The notes beneath the pieces were generated by a model. It was not told the DNA's origin. It did no database searches and saw only the letters and a list, made by a program, of their open reading frames with translations. A program made the translations under genes and the position numbers. From Cryptomeria japonica (taxonomy: Eukaryota > Streptophyta > Pinopsida > Cupressales > Cupressaceae), in NCBI RefSeq assembly GCF_030272615.1, contig NC_081408.1, forward strand, positions 614,726,476 to 614,790,475: 64,000 nucleotides of DNA, read 5' to 3'. Shown here one piece after another: positions 12,931 through 24,352 of this stretch (position 1 is its first letter; each line of letters opens with the position of its first letter).

Positions 12931-12962
12931 GAACACTAATTCACCCCCCCCTCTCAGTGTTC
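12931..12962 (+). other. C-rich-loop hairpin, COP-1 5' LTR
   Basis: GAACACTAA (12931-12939) pairs with TCAGTGTTC (12954-12962) at 8 of 9 positions around a loop that is almost all C. The 3' LTR copy at 17054-17090 pairs at 9 of 9. Confidence 0.7.
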
Positions 12963-12977
12963 TTAGATCCCAACAAT

Positions 12978-12989
12978 CAGTATCAGAAC
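12978..12989 (+). other. COP-1 primer binding site, degenerate
   Basis: CAGTATCAGAAC matches TGGTATCAGAGC at 9 of 12 positions, two bases after the LTR. Confidence 0.65.
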
Positions 12990-13043
12990 CTAGTGCCTCA
13001 GAGTAAGTGTAACAACTTGAGGAAGATCTTGTATTAAGAATCT

Positions 13044-14112
13044 ATGAAGATAAGTTTAAGGAAGGAACTTCAAGTAGCACTTGAAGACTATGATGTTGAT
13101 AGATTGAGGAACATGAAGTTTCAAGATGAGTTGAGATCTAAAAAGGAATTCATTTTTACTTTGTAGGATAGGTTGTCATTTGCCCAATCTAAAAGGAAGG
13201 AACTTTTACAAAATCAGGATGATGAAGAGAAGGATGCCCTTAAGGAATAATGTCAGAAGTTGAGTCAGAAGAATATTGTCATGAAGAAAGAAATGCAAGC
13301 CCTAACTATGAAGATGTCCAAGGAGCTTGAAGACTAGAAGAAGAATGAAGAAAATCTTGCTATATCTTTGAAAGACATATTTGAGGAATGCATTAGGTTG
13401 GTGCATGAGAATGATGTGTTGAGAACTGAATTGGTACAATCACAGAACAATGAGCAAGAATTGGAAAGAATGGTAACAGTCCTAAGAGTAGATCTAGATG
13501 TTGCAAATGAATACAAAGATAAGTTCAAGGTTAGTTTTTCTAATAGTGATGAATTATTGAAGGATCAAAGGGACACTGGAGGCACTAGAGGTCTTGGATT
13601 TGAGCATGGAGAAAGCTCTGGTACTGCAATTCAGGATAACAGATCTGGTCAAAAGGTCGAATGGAGTCAGAGGTCACCGATAAGGCAACCCAATGCACAT
13701 AAATTTAATGGTAGATGATTTGTTTGCAATAAATTTGGTCATATGGCAAGACATTGTAGAAATAAAGAGAATAAGAATAATTATGCAGTTCTCGGTCAAT
13801 GTTCAAATTGTAAGAAGTATGGTCATAAGACAAAAGGTTGTAGAATGAATGTGGAAAGTATGAACATATGGCTAATAAATGTAGGTCAAGGAATGGTCAA
13901 GGTTACAGTAAGGAAATTTAGAAGAGCAATGTCACTTGTTATGCATGCAAAAAAGTAGGACATATTGCTAAATTTTGCAGAAGCAAGAACCTACCAACAG
14001 GAAGTGATAAATCTAATGAGAAGGGAAAGAAGAAGGTCGATGACATTCAGAAGGAGCATGAGAAGAAGTGGGTTATGAAGTCTGAGGCTCAACCAATAGA
14101 ATCAATTGCCTA
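13044..14112 (+). pseudogene. COP-1 ORF1: coiled-coil and zinc-knuckle gag-like
   Basis: The likely start is the ATG at 13044 (MKISLRKELQVALED). A long Glu/Lys/Leu-rich coiled-coil-like segment runs to about 13560, then a Gly/Ser/Arg spacer, then zinc knuckles near 13729 (VCNKFGHMARHC, with a stop near the expected first Cys), 13800 (CSNCKKYGHKTKGC) and 13939 (CYACKKVGHIAKFC). Several stops interrupt it. Its order and short phrases match NA-1 ORF1 more closely than the classical Copia gag of COP-2 and COP-3. It would bind element RNA and assemble particles if intact, judging from its knuckles. Confidence 0.75.
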
Positions 14113-14325
14113 GATGTTCATTTAGCTAAAGGAAATACCTAGGTTACTCAACTGATAGAGTAGAATGTTCCTACACTAGCAGAAAACTTATCTGGTAACT
14201 AAGGCATTCGCCTTAGGGGGAGGAAAATTGATGATAGATCTTGCATTGCTCATGGTAGTGGTCTAAAAGCCTATTTCAGATCTTTGGAAATTAGTTTGAA
14301 GGTTAACCGACAAAGATTTGTTGGA

Positions 14326-15451
14326 TCTAGTTTGGTTTACTGGTAAGTCACTTTATGAGTTATGGTTTGGTCATACATCTACAGTTAAGTATTTTAAATT
14401 TTCAGGTAGTGAATTGGAAGTTTGATCCTATATGTGATGAGGAGATACTTCTCAGTTACTCTAATAAAAGAAAATCATATAGATGTTATAACAAGTGATT
14501 GCAGAGAATTGTGGAGAGCACAAATATCAAGATGGATGAGCGATACAAAGGTCAAATCAGAGTGAGAACTGGAAGTGGAAATGGTCATAATTGAACTGCT
14601 AACACATGTACTGGAATAGAATGTTGAACTAGTTACCTCGACCGTATCAAAAAATTCAACAGTAACTAAAGATCATAGCAGATAAATAAAAAGTTAGAAG
14701 ACTCCTAGGTATGTAAGGTTGAATCATTCAAAAGATCAGATAAATGGACAAGAAGAAGGTTTGCAGTTGATGAGATATGCTTAGTTTCTTTAATTATACC
14801 GACATCAGTTATTAAAGCTTGTAAAGATGAAAGTTGGATGAAAGATATGGAAGAGGAATTGGATCAGTTAGAAAAGGACAACACATGGACTTGGATGTTA
14901 TTGGAACTAGGCTTGATTGGTTTGCAATGGATATTCTTAGAAGGAAGGAATTGATTATGTTGAATCCTTACTCAAGTAGCTAGGATTTTCAAATATTTTC
15001 AAGGATTTTCTTGTATGGTTTTTGTTTTATGACGAATTTAAACTATGAGCATGTTCATATGCGGATTGGGCTAGACATATAGGTAACCGAATAGGCTCAT
15101 CTGGTGAAGCTTTCTTTCTTGGAAAGAAACTTGTTTCATGGATCAACAAGAACCAGTCATGTACTTCTTTATCTACTCCTGAAGCTGAGTACGTTGTTGA
15201 TGCTACTAAATGTACACAAGTTCTATGGATGAAGCAAATGTTGAGGGATATAAAGATGGATTGTAATGAATAGGTAGTTATTCATTTTAATAACTCTATT
15301 GCTATTGACATATCAAAGAATTTGCTATTTCTATCAGGTATATTGTTATGAAGGAGTAGGTCGAAGCAAATGAAGTCATATTGGTTTGAGGAATCATTTC
15401 AGTACTTTAGAGACAAGTTGGGGTTTTCTACCCCTCTGGTAAAGACTTGAG
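14326..15451 (+). pseudogene. COP-1 pol remnants (integrase end, RT start, RNase H)
   Basis: Three recognisable fragments are fused by deletions. One is the post-integrase segment (YELWFGHTSTVKYF) near 14350. The next is the beginning of reverse transcriptase (MEEELDQLEKDNTWT) near 14850. The last is RNase H (ADWARHIGNR, then SWINKN, then STPEAEYVV) from about 15060. The DD active-site strand of reverse transcriptase and the protease are absent. Frameshifts and stops remain. The RNase H part is close to those of COP-2 and COP-3. Confidence 0.8.
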
Positions 15452-15606
15452 TGATGCTGATTGGCATCAATCCAGTATGCATTATTAGATCTATCACTCA
15501 TTCTGGATTGATGTGTTGGTGATGCTACTCAGAGGGAGTAGCCAGCTGTATGGTTCAAAGGATTTATGATTTTTCTTTAATATTTATATCATATTTCTGG
15601 CATTGA

Positions 15607-15621
15607 TGTGAAAGGGGGAGA
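15607..15621 (+). other. COP-1 upstream polypurine tract
   Basis: GTGAAAGGGGGAGAG follows GGCATTGAT. It is better preserved than the tract abutting the LTR (AAAGCAGGATA, 15896-15906). Confidence 0.55.
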
Positions 15622-15906
15622 GATATTTATGTGAAAAACAGAGCTTAACAGAGATATCAGTCTAAGGGGAGATTATTGGCACAAGGAGGAGGAACAAAAT
15701 TTTAGATTGGTTGTATCTCATTGAGGGATTTTTGGTTCATGTCTATGGATGGTTAATTGGTACAAAGATATTTGGTTCAAAGCCTCATTGTCATATCATC
15801 TTGGGGAGATTGTTGATTGTCTTCCATTGCGGGAGACTTGTTTGAAATTTCTTGGCACCTTAATGTTTTTAGATCTAGTGTTGCCATCAGTACCAAAGCA
15901 GGATAT

Positions 15907-17104
15907 TATTGACAATTTGGAGGAATTCATTATGTATTGCATTGATGTTTTGTCATTGATGACAACACTGGTTGTTTACCAATTTTCGGTTGGTTCTAGT
16001 AGAATGGTTGGATTATGATATTGATCTGGTATGCTCTGGTATTCTTTGGTATGTGGAATTGGTTTGGATTGGTTATTCATGTGTTCTGATGCATATCATA
16101 TTCAGTTGGTTTGGGATTTGATGACTCAGATACTATCATTTGTTCTAGTAATCCTTTTGGTTACCAGTAAGGGTTTTACTGACAATGCTTTGTTGAAGAT
16201 CTTTTGATGAATCTGATAAGTGGTGTTGGTGCATCTTCTAGAAGGTTATCCAGATGTTGATGGTTATCATGTTCATGTTCCAGTTGTTCGTGGTGTTTTA
16301 TTTGGATTATGAAGACCTAGTATAGGTCTTGTGGTTATTCTTCTAGGTTATGGACTAGTTTATGTAATGTGTGGGTTGATGCTCCCAATGTGTTATCAGT
16401 TGGATTCATTGATTCGATTATGTTGTTTCGGTCTTAGGCTGACTTGGTTGATCATTAGATTGCAGGTTTAAGTTATGAATTTATTGTAATATCTTTTAGG
16501 TGGCCAACCTAATTGTTTAGGTCCTGGGTTTATATGAATGTGATGTAAGGTCTCTTTGTAGATCATGTATGGTACATGCTATGGGATTATCTATATGCGA
16601 ACAATGTTGTAATTATATGCAAAGGTTTTGGTCGATCATAGGTGATTGAATTGGGTTTATGGAAGAGGTTTAAGGCCTTTGGTATTGAGCTCAATTGAAA
16701 CTGTACTCAGGCATGGGAGATGCTATACTGCAGTTCAATCTTCATTTTAGATTGTTGTCTGATGTGTATTGTAATCAGTGAGACTCCTTTTCTCATGAGC
16801 ACTGTGCTCAAGGTCATTGTCCATCTTGCAGGTGTAGGCCCCTTATTGTAATATTTATTCATCTGATCAGTGGATAGATATTGTGGGTCTCCAATCCCAC
16901 CATGGGTTTTCCTCTTTGAGGTTTTCCACGTATAAATGTGTGGTGTTATGGTGTTCATATTTGTGGTTGAATTGTTGCTTATTGTTATATGCTTTTATGT
17001 TTACCAGATGCTAAGTTGTTGTATCAATAAGGTTAAATTTCTCCATTCCAGTAGAACACTGATTGACCCCCCACCCCCCTCTCAGTGTTCTTGGATCCCA
17101 AAAA
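15907..17104 (+). repeat. COP-1 3' LTR
   Basis: This is 1198 bp and its first bases are decayed (TATTGACAAT for TGTTGGCAAT). It contains an extra segment, relative to the 5' LTR, after position 16080. The GTGGG/CCCAC hairpin is at 16883-16900 and the perfect 9-bp C-rich-loop hairpin at 17054-17090. Confidence 0.85.
17054..17090 (+). other. C-rich-loop hairpin, COP-1 3' LTR
   Basis: GAACACTGA (17054-17062) and TCAGTGTTC (17082-17090) are perfectly complementary. The loop is mainly C. Confidence 0.75.
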
Positions 17105-17500
17105 AAATTGATAGAGTGCAAGTGAGATCTTGATAGAGGTTTTTTCTAGTTACCAAATGAGGGGGGTGGGCTTCCTTTTATACCTAATTATGCATTAGGT
17201 GTTTGAATTTTCATAGTAGGTCAACACAAAGCCAAATTTCCCATCCACATGAGGTGACCATTGTGAAGTCCTATTTTGGATCCCAATTGGGAAGACGAGG
17301 GTTCCTAGTGCATCATAGTCTTGTCAATCAGGACTAAAATTGATCGAAGGTTGAGGATGAGCTGAAAATACAGTTTTCAAGAGGGTGTGCAAAAAATCAA
17401 AGTGGGCACAAACCATTGAAGGTCAAAACTTCAAGCTGAGGCCTAAGTGAGGACACAATTGTATGGGGATACAATTTATGACACTAAAAGTGTGAAGAAA
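17105..17500. repeat. Copy 2 of the direct repeat, right part
   Basis: This resumes the sequence interrupted by COP-1 and matches 9360-9780 in blocks, ending with the TTTATGACACT block. There is no gene in it. Confidence 0.45.
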
Positions 17501-17639
17501 TTTTCTCTGAAATGAGTGTGTTTGAAGTTTTTTTGCATACCCTAGGTTTTTAATTTGAGAAAGTGCAAAATATATACACCCATTGTTGTTGATCATGTAT
17601 TTAAGCCATGACCAATTTTAAAGCCTTATCCTGATGTGG

Positions 17640-18321
17640 CAATGGTGAAAGGCAAAGAAGGAGAATTATTAGGGTTCCAATAGATGTGGTTTATAGAGAG
17701 TATGTTAGAGAATACAATTCATGCACCCATTGCAGAGATTAGTCAAGTGAAATTTCATGATGTATGGAAGGAACTTACTGAAATTGACTTAACGACATTA
17801 AAGAAGTAGTACAACATAATTCCAAAGATGGGTTTAAATATTTGGAAGGAATTTCCTAATTTTAGGTATGATGAAGCATGGGTTAAAATCACTCCGAGTT
17901 GCATTCATCATGATGTGATGCATTTGGACTAGCCTTACAAAATTATAAAGGATGCCATTAGGGTATTGACTGGTTTGTTTTCCACATGTACTATTCCAGT
18001 GAATGAAAAATGATATGATTGCATAGCTTACTGGTTTGGTGTATGACATAAGAGCTATGAGCATGGAGGACATTATTGATCTAGGAGTTCTTTATGTAAC
18101 AAGGTATTTGGTATATAAGGTCCACTTCTAGAACTATGACAGTTCTACCACCATGATAACAATTTAAACTACACATCAAATGGTGGCTACTAGAGAGAGA
18201 TTTGATCTTTGTGAACTTTTGAGGAAAAAACTCCTGGAAAACTTGGAGAGAAAAAAGAAGGGAAAATATCAATTCAAGTATGGGTCTTTGATTATCTACT
18301 TGGTGTTTATGTTCATGATTG
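17640..18321 (+). pseudogene. NA-3 ORF2, piece 1 (N-terminal blocks)
   Basis: NA-3 is the oldest element in the window; this is the first visible piece of its ORF2. Despite many stops, conserved blocks appear in the order seen in NA-1 and NA-2: VKFHDVWKEL (compare IKDTYDEL of NA-2), then HHDVMHLD followed by PYKIIKDAIRVLTGL (compare PFKITKEIIHLITGYP), then FDLCELLRKKLLENLE and YGSLIIYLVF (compare IDLCEVLLKNLFENL and FGSLLVCMFF). I could not find an ORF1 or 5' LTR upstream, so the 5' part is missing or too diverged to see. The piece ends where SL-1 is inserted. Confidence 0.7.
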
Positions 18322-19562
18322 TGTTGGCCATTTGGAGGAATTGATTATGTGTTGCATTGATGTTTTGTCATTGATGTCAACACTAGTTATTTTGGATGCT
18401 TTATCGGCACTATTCTGGTCCTAGTAGGTTGTGTGGTTTTTGGTTGGATTGGATCCGGCATGATCCGTTATGCTCTAGTATGTTTTGGTTATGGAATTGG
18501 CTTATTCATGCTACTCATGTTCATATTCAATCTATTGGTTATGTTCTGGTGATCGCATGCTATCATGTTTGCTAGAAAGCTGGGTTTGTGGTTCCGATGA
18601 GGGTTTCACCAACAGAGCTTTGATGAAGATCTTTGATGTTATGCATAAGTAGTGTTGGTGTGGCTTCTGTTATGGATTCAGGATGCTGATGGCGATCATG
18701 TTTGAGACTTGGTGGATTGGGATCATTGCTTTAACATGTGGACCTATATTGAGTCCCGGTTGATCTAGGTTATGGACCGACTTAATGTAACGTATGGATT
18801 GGACCTCTCAATGTGTTTTTGGGATGTCTTATGAGTTGGATATTATTTTTTTTGTCTAAGGCCAATTTTTTTTGTAATTATGTGATTAGTTTATTGTTTG
18901 GTGGTCGACCTGATTGTTTATGATCGAGGGTTTGTATATATATGATGTAAGATCTCATTGTAGATCATCATGGTCATAGGAATGGGATATGGATATATAA
19001 TATACAAATAATGTAACATCATTCAGGTAGAGGATTTCCTTGATCATTGGAGATCGAGTTGGTTTTATGTAAGAGGATTTAGTCCTTTGGTATTGAGCTT
19101 AACCAAAACTATACTAAGGCATAAGAGATGTTATCTTTGCAGTTCATCATTTTTCTAGATTGTAGTCTGGATTACTATGTAGTTAGTGAGACTCCTTTTG
19201 TGATGAACAGTGTGCTCTAGACTATTGGCCTTCCTACAAGTGAAAGCCCCTCAATTGTAATTCACATACTTACTACAGAAGTATTATCTTCCTGTGGGTA
19301 GGCTTCCCACCGTGGTTTTTCCCTTTATCAAGTTTTCAACGTATAAATCTTAGTGTCATGTGGATGATATTTATTCTCTGATTATTTGTTTATGATTAAT
19401 TGGTTTATCTGTTATTTCGGTATTTGCTTTATGCATTCTCGTATTAATATTTTGGGTTTTGGTATTAAAGTTTTAATTGTTTAAGATTTTGGTAATCTGT
19501 GATAACTGATTCACCCCAACCCCCCCTCTCAGTTGTCTTCCGGTTATTTGAACTATCTAATA
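18322..19562 (+). mobile_element. SL-1: solo Copia-type LTR in NA-3 ORF2
   Basis: This 1241-bp LTR runs TGTTGGCCAT to TATCTAATA and is closely related to the LTRs of COP-3 and SL-2. The flanks GATTG (18317-18321) and GAATG (19563-19567) form a duplication with one change. No internal region is attached, so it is probably left by LTR-LTR recombination. It contains TATATATA at 18935-18942, GTGGG/CCCAC at 19294-19310 and the C-rich-loop hairpin AACTGA/TCAGTT at 19504-19534. Confidence 0.88.
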
Positions 19563-20360
19563 GAATGAAGTTCTAGGGATTAAGAATAATGTTTGGGATA
19601 AGTTGTCTCCTATTTGGGTTCAAATTAGACAACATATTAAGTCTTTTGAGACAAATGGAGATGTATACAACACCCTATACTCAATGTCGTTCAAGAATTT
19701 TTAGAATACAATGCAAGAGAGGGAGATAATTTTGTCCAAAAGTACAAATATGTATTTACATTTCTAGTAAGCAGAGATTATCATTATATTGAGGTCATTG
19801 AGCTGAGAAATTCTTGGATACTCGAGTTACCCTATGATGTGTTAGCAAAAGAAGGTGAGAGGCATATTGCTACAATATTGAATATGTTAGTTGATCCCAA
19901 TGATCCTAGGTTTGGGACCGTATAAATTGTTTTTACTAAACTAAGAAATGAGAAAATGGAGAAAGACATGAGTAAAGGATGGAGAAACTATATCAAAGTA
20001 TCAATTTGCACCCTATATCTGAAGCTTTTGGAGTGACTTTGATGGATTGGTCTTCTATGCATGCACATAGGAGGGCACGGTATATCGTTGCCTCTTCTTT
20101 GATGAATATAGGTTCCTCCAGAACCCCTTGGTAGATTGACAACAAGTGAGAAAAAATGACCAAGGTATAAACCAAAAAAAGGAAGAAGGAAAGTCTGGAG
20201 CCAGAGATTGAAGAAGTGAAAAGTAGTAGCACTAATGAAGAAGTACAAAAGAAGTCTATGATTCAAATGAGGTTAAAGGAACAAATATTAAAGAAGGAGA
20301 AGATGATAACATAGTGCCTCTAAGTAGAAGAAAAAGAGCATTGGTCTTTCTAGAAGAGAC
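19563..20360 (+). pseudogene. NA-3 ORF2, piece 2 (VEPRT-type block)
   Basis: This continues directly from piece 1 once SL-1 is removed. VWDKLSPI is followed by VQIRQHIKSFE (compare VWELH and HQINDFIKKL in NA-2). Then come VQKYKYVFTFLVSRDYHYIEVIE and a stretch ending DPNDPRFGTV, matching VEKYKNDICFEV, the VEPRT segment and LRYGTYEEV of NA-2. A Lys-rich linker follows. The frame is shifted and carries numerous stops. It ends at the COP-2 insertion. Confidence 0.7.
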
Positions 20361-20601
20361 TGTTGGCATTATGGAGGAATTGATTATGTGTTGCATTGAT
20401 GTTTTGTCATTGATGTCAACACTAGCTGTTATGATTGATTATCATCAGACAAGTTTTGGTTACCGGTATCTGATCCTACCAGCATCTGTATGTGCTTTAT
20501 CAGTACGTGATTTGTTTAAGGTTGTATTGTTGATTAAAAGTTATAATCTATTAACAACTGATTCACCCCCTCCTCTCAGTTGTTCACCGGTTATCCTAAC
20601 A
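20361..20601 (+). repeat. COP-2 5' LTR
   Basis: Only 241 bp, from TGTTGGCATT to CCTAACA. The first 70 bp or so closely match the start of the 1.2-kb LTRs of COP-3, SL-1 and SL-2, and the last 60 bp match their ends, but the middle kilobase is missing. The C-rich-loop hairpin at 20553-20584 is perfect over 9 bp. Confidence 0.92.
20553..20584 (+). other. C-rich-loop hairpin, COP-2 5' LTR
   Basis: AACAACTGA (20553-20561) pairs perfectly with TCAGTTGTT (20576-20584) around TTCACCCCCTCCTC. Confidence 0.75.
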
Positions 20602-20603
20602 AT

Positions 20604-20615
20604 TGGTATCAGAGC
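20604..20615 (+). other. COP-2 primer binding site
   Basis: TGGTATCAGAGC, the canonical site complementary to the 3' end of initiator tRNA-Met, lies two bases after the LTR. Confidence 0.93.
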
Positions 20616-20659
20616 TTTGTTCCTCTTTTGCAAAAGCTTAACTATTTGAGGTAGATCCT

Positions 20660-21997
20660 ATGGAAACTAACACTTCTAATCCACCGACAACTATTTTTAG
20701 AAGAGAAATCCCTAAGATTGATGGAACAAATAATGGGATATGGAAAATTCGAATGGAGAATCATCTTAGATGTCTTGGAAAGGATATCTGGGAGATCACT
20801 CAGAAAGGATACACACCTTATGATCCGACATCTGGCAATCCTGCTTCTGCAGACTTGGATAAGAATATTCAAAATGATTATAGAGCTAGAGAAGCCCTCT
20901 TATGTGCACTTACTGATCAACAGATTATGGGATTGACTGATAAATCATCGGCTAAGGTTATGTGGGAAAAATTCCAAACTTTGAATGAAGGTGATCCTAG
21001 TGTCAAAATTGCTAAACTTGATGGTTACTAGGTAAGATATGAAAACTTGAAAATGGAAGATAATGAAATTATTGTTGTGTTTATGGAAAGAGTAAATGAG
21101 ATTGTTATGGGAATTCAATGTTGTGGAGGATTTCTAATTGAGGATGAAATAGTTTCCAAAGTCTTGAGAGCCCTTCCATCGGCTTACAAGATGAAGGCAA
21201 CTACAATTAATGAGTTAAGAATAATGGCAAACACTTCAGTTAATAGAGACATTCTGATTGGGAAATTATCTGCTTTTGAGCTTGAAGAATTTGGATCTTC
21301 TAGAGTTGTAAAGACTGAACCTTCTTTTCATGCATCATCGCCATTATCATCTACTGGAAAAAGTGATTTGAAAGCCCTATATGCAAAATAATTGGAAGAC
21401 ATGAGGAAAGAAGATGAAGAATTTGAGCAACTTGAAGCCTTATTTGCTAGAAGAGTACCTAAAGGACCAACTGGAAGTAAGTATGATGGAAAATCACCTT
21501 TTAAAGACATTGCATGTAATAAGATTGGTCATTTTGCATCTAGATGTCCTAAAAGGAATGCAAGGTTTGAGGAAAGAGTTAAGAAATCTTTTAAGCCTAA
21601 CCAGAACAAATATAGATTCAAGAAAAGAAAACAATGCTACGTAGTAGATGAGGAAGGAGTAATTGATGACTCTGGTGATGAACTAGTAGAAGACTCTACT
21701 AATGGATCCGACAATGGAAAAGAATGGGTGTTTTATGCTTTAAAGGAAGATGAACCAGAACTGGCTATCAAAAATGAAGAAAAGGCCCTCGCAAAAAAAG
21801 TTGAAGATAAGGATGAATGGGTAATTGATTGTGGATGCTCACATCATATGACTGGAGATAAAAGGAAATTTTTGCCCCTGCAAGAATACAACGGTGGTCA
21901 AGTCAGATTTGGAGATGAAAAGGCATGTATGATCAAAGGTAGAGGTATTATTTCTTTGGATGGCAAGCATAATACTAATAATGTCTATAATGTATAA
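20660..21997 (+). pseudogene. COP-2 gag and protease region
   Basis: One frame runs from the ATG at 20660 to 21997 with nonsense codons at 21029 (TAG) and 21389 (TAA). The N-terminus, with IDGTNNGIWKIRMENHL, is the classical Copia gag core (UBN2-like). A zinc knuckle near 21510 reads IACNKIGHFASRC and has lost its first Cys. The aspartic protease motif at about 21827 reads DCGCSHHMTG where the family has DSGCSHHMTG. Gag would form the particle and protease would cut the polyprotein, but this copy is dead. Confidence 0.88.
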
Positions 21998-22172
21998 GGT
22001 TTAAAGCATAATCTTTTGAGTGTTGGTCAATTAGTTGATAAGGGTTTTCAACTTTAGTTTAAAAATAAAAAATGCAAAATCATTAACAAGGCTGGTTTGG
22101 ATATTGCAACCGATATTCAGATAGGAAGTAATATCTTTCACGTGAACATTGGTAATAAGACATGCTTAATTG

Positions 22173-23060
22173 CATGGAAGTTGGCTATGGCATAAGAGGT
22201 TGTGTCATGTTAATTCTGATTGTATTGTTAAGATCAGTTCAACTAAGGTAGTTAGAAATATATCTAAGATTATGAAGCCTCATAATCCGGTATGTAAGAA
22301 ATGTCAATTGGGTAAGCAAGTTAGAAGTTATTTTAAGAGCATACATGATAAATCTAATGATGTACTTGATTTGATTCACATTGACTTATGTGGTCCAACA
22401 AGGACTAGAATATTTCAAGGTGATAGGTATTTCATGTTGATTATTGATGACTATTCTAGAATGATGTGGGTGACTTTTCTAAGGGAGAAGTCTGAAATTT
22501 TGAGAAATTCAAGATCTTTAAAGCAAAGGTTGAAACAGAAACTGGATTGAAAATCAAATGTCTAAGATCAGAACATGGCAGTGAGTTCACTTCTCATGAA
22601 TTTAACAGTTATTGTGAGACAAATGGAATCAAGAGACAACTATCTACACCTAGGACTCCTCAGCAAAATGGAGTAGTTGAAAGAAAGAACAAAACCATTT
22701 TGGATGCAGCAAGATCTATGATGATGGAAGCCAAATTTCGTCATATCTACTGAAGAGAAGTAATGAGTACAACACTCTACACATTCAACAGAGTTCACAT
22801 CAAAGGTGAAACTGGTAAGACCCCTTATGAACTATAGTTTGGACATACATCTACTGTTAAATATTTCAAAATTTTTGGAAGTAAATGCTATATCAAAAGA
22901 GATGATTCAATTGGAGAGTTTGATCCTAGTTGTGATGAAGGGATATTTCTCGGTTATTCAATTAAGAGAAAATCATATAGATATTATAACAAAAGATTGC
23001 AGAAAATTGTGGAGAGTGCTAATGTGAAAGTGGATGAACAATACACAAATCATTCTATAT
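22173..23060 (+). pseudogene. COP-2 integrase
   Basis: The zinc-binding HHCC region (WHKRLCHVN, then CKKCQLGK) is followed by the catalytic core: HIDLCGP holds the first Asp, LRSEHGSEFTS shows Glu where the family has the second catalytic Asp, and NGVVERKN holds the Glu. A frame change near 22547 and stops at 22751 and 22834 break it. The C-terminal segment with YEL and VKYFKIFGSKCY follows. The Asp-to-Glu change alone would probably impair integration. Confidence 0.88.
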
Positions 23061-23374
23061 CATATGACAGGGAACCGATAGTGGAAATGATCATAAATGA
23101 ACCAGCAATGCCTCAACCGGTACAGGAAACTGAGATAATTACGACAACACAGTCAGAAAATTCAACTGTGACTGATGATTAGAGTAGTAAACTTGAAGTT
23201 TAGAAGACACCAAGGTATGTAAGATTAAATCATTTTGAAGATAAAATTATTGGAGACAGGAACAAGGGAGTTATGACAAGAAGAAAAATGACAAATGAAG
23301 AGGTATGTCTTATTTCTCAAGTTTAACCGGCAACTTTTATTGAATCTTGTAAGGATAAACATTGGTTAAAGGCT

Positions 23375-24352
23375 ATGGAAGATAAATTAGATCAGATAGA
23401 GAAAAATGAGACTTGGTCTTTAGTCCCCTGGCCTAAAAATAAGAATGTTACTGGAACTAAATGGATTTTTAGGAATAAATTGAATGAGGATGGTCAAGTT
23501 GTAAGGAACAAAGCTAGATTGGTTTCTAAAGGATATTCTCAAATGGAAGGAATTGAATATGGTGAGACATTTGCACCTGTAGCTAGAATTGAAGTTGTTA
23601 GACTATTTCTTGCCTATGCAGCTTACAAGAACTATAAGGTTTATCAAATGGATGTTAAATATGCATTTTTGAATGGTGAGCTTGAGGAAGAAGTATACAT
23701 TCCTAATGGATTTTCACTGACAGATGAAAAAGACATGGTTTGTAGATTGAAGAAAGCTTTATATGGTTTGAAATAGGCTCCTAGACCTTGGTATGCAAGG
23801 ATGGATAAATATCTTTTGAAGCTTGGTTTTACTAAAGGCAGTGCTGATAGTAATGTATATTATAAGGTCACTGACAATGATATTCTGATTATTAAAGTAT
23901 TTATTGATGATATCATTTTTGGAAGAGAAGATAAATTGTGCGTGGAATTTGCTAACAACATGAAGAATGAATTTGAAATGTCCATGATTGGTGAGATGAG
24001 ATTTTTCTTAGGTTTGCAGATTACTCAAACTGACAAAGGCATTTTTATCTGTCAAACTAAGTATCTAAGGGAATTATTGAAAAAGTTTGGTATGGATAAT
24101 TCCAAACCGGTAAGTACTCCTATGGCGACAAGTGAGAAATTATCTATCAAGGATACTTCTACACAGATAAATCAAACAAGGTATAAGTCTATGATTGGTG
24201 GTCTGTTATATCTAACTTAGACTAGACTTGATATTATGAATGCAATAAATATTGCTTCAAGATATCAAATTAATCTTAAAGAAAATAATGAATGTGCAGT
24301 AAAGAGGATATTTTGGTATTTACAAGGAACAACAGAATATGGTTTATGGTAT
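23375..24352 (+). pseudogene. COP-2 reverse transcriptase
   Basis: The domain starts at [28 protein letters not shown] carries the first catalytic Asp and FIDD (23900-23911) is the active-site pair, a common variant of YVDD. A TAG at 23774 and another at 24218-24220 interrupt an otherwise single frame, and it continues toward RNase H (AVKRIF, YGLWY) until the GYP-1 insertion. The close match to COP-3 RT shows the same lineage despite their very different LTR lengths. Confidence 0.9.

Larger units (their letters stand above)
11835..12975 (+). repeat. COP-1 5' LTR
   Basis: This 1141-bp LTR runs TGTTGGCAAT to CCCAACA. It shares its first 80 bp or so and its last 250 bp or so with SL-1, SL-2 and COP-3. 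A TATA-like TATAAAT sits at 12410-12416, a GATCT/AGATC hairpin at 12426-12441, and the C-rich-loop hairpin at 12931-12962. Confidence 0.88.
11835..17104 (+). mobile_element. COP-1: decayed Ty1/Copia-type element with NA-type ORF1
   Basis: LTRs lie at 11835-12975 and 15907-17104. The target-site duplication is AAATT (11830-11834 and 17105-17109). The interior holds a degenerate iMet primer site, an ORF1 of coiled-coil plus zinc knuckles like that of NA-1, and fragments of Copia integrase C-terminus, reverse-transcriptase start and RNase H. Protease, most of integrase and most of reverse transcriptase are deleted, so this copy is not autonomous. Confidence 0.88.
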
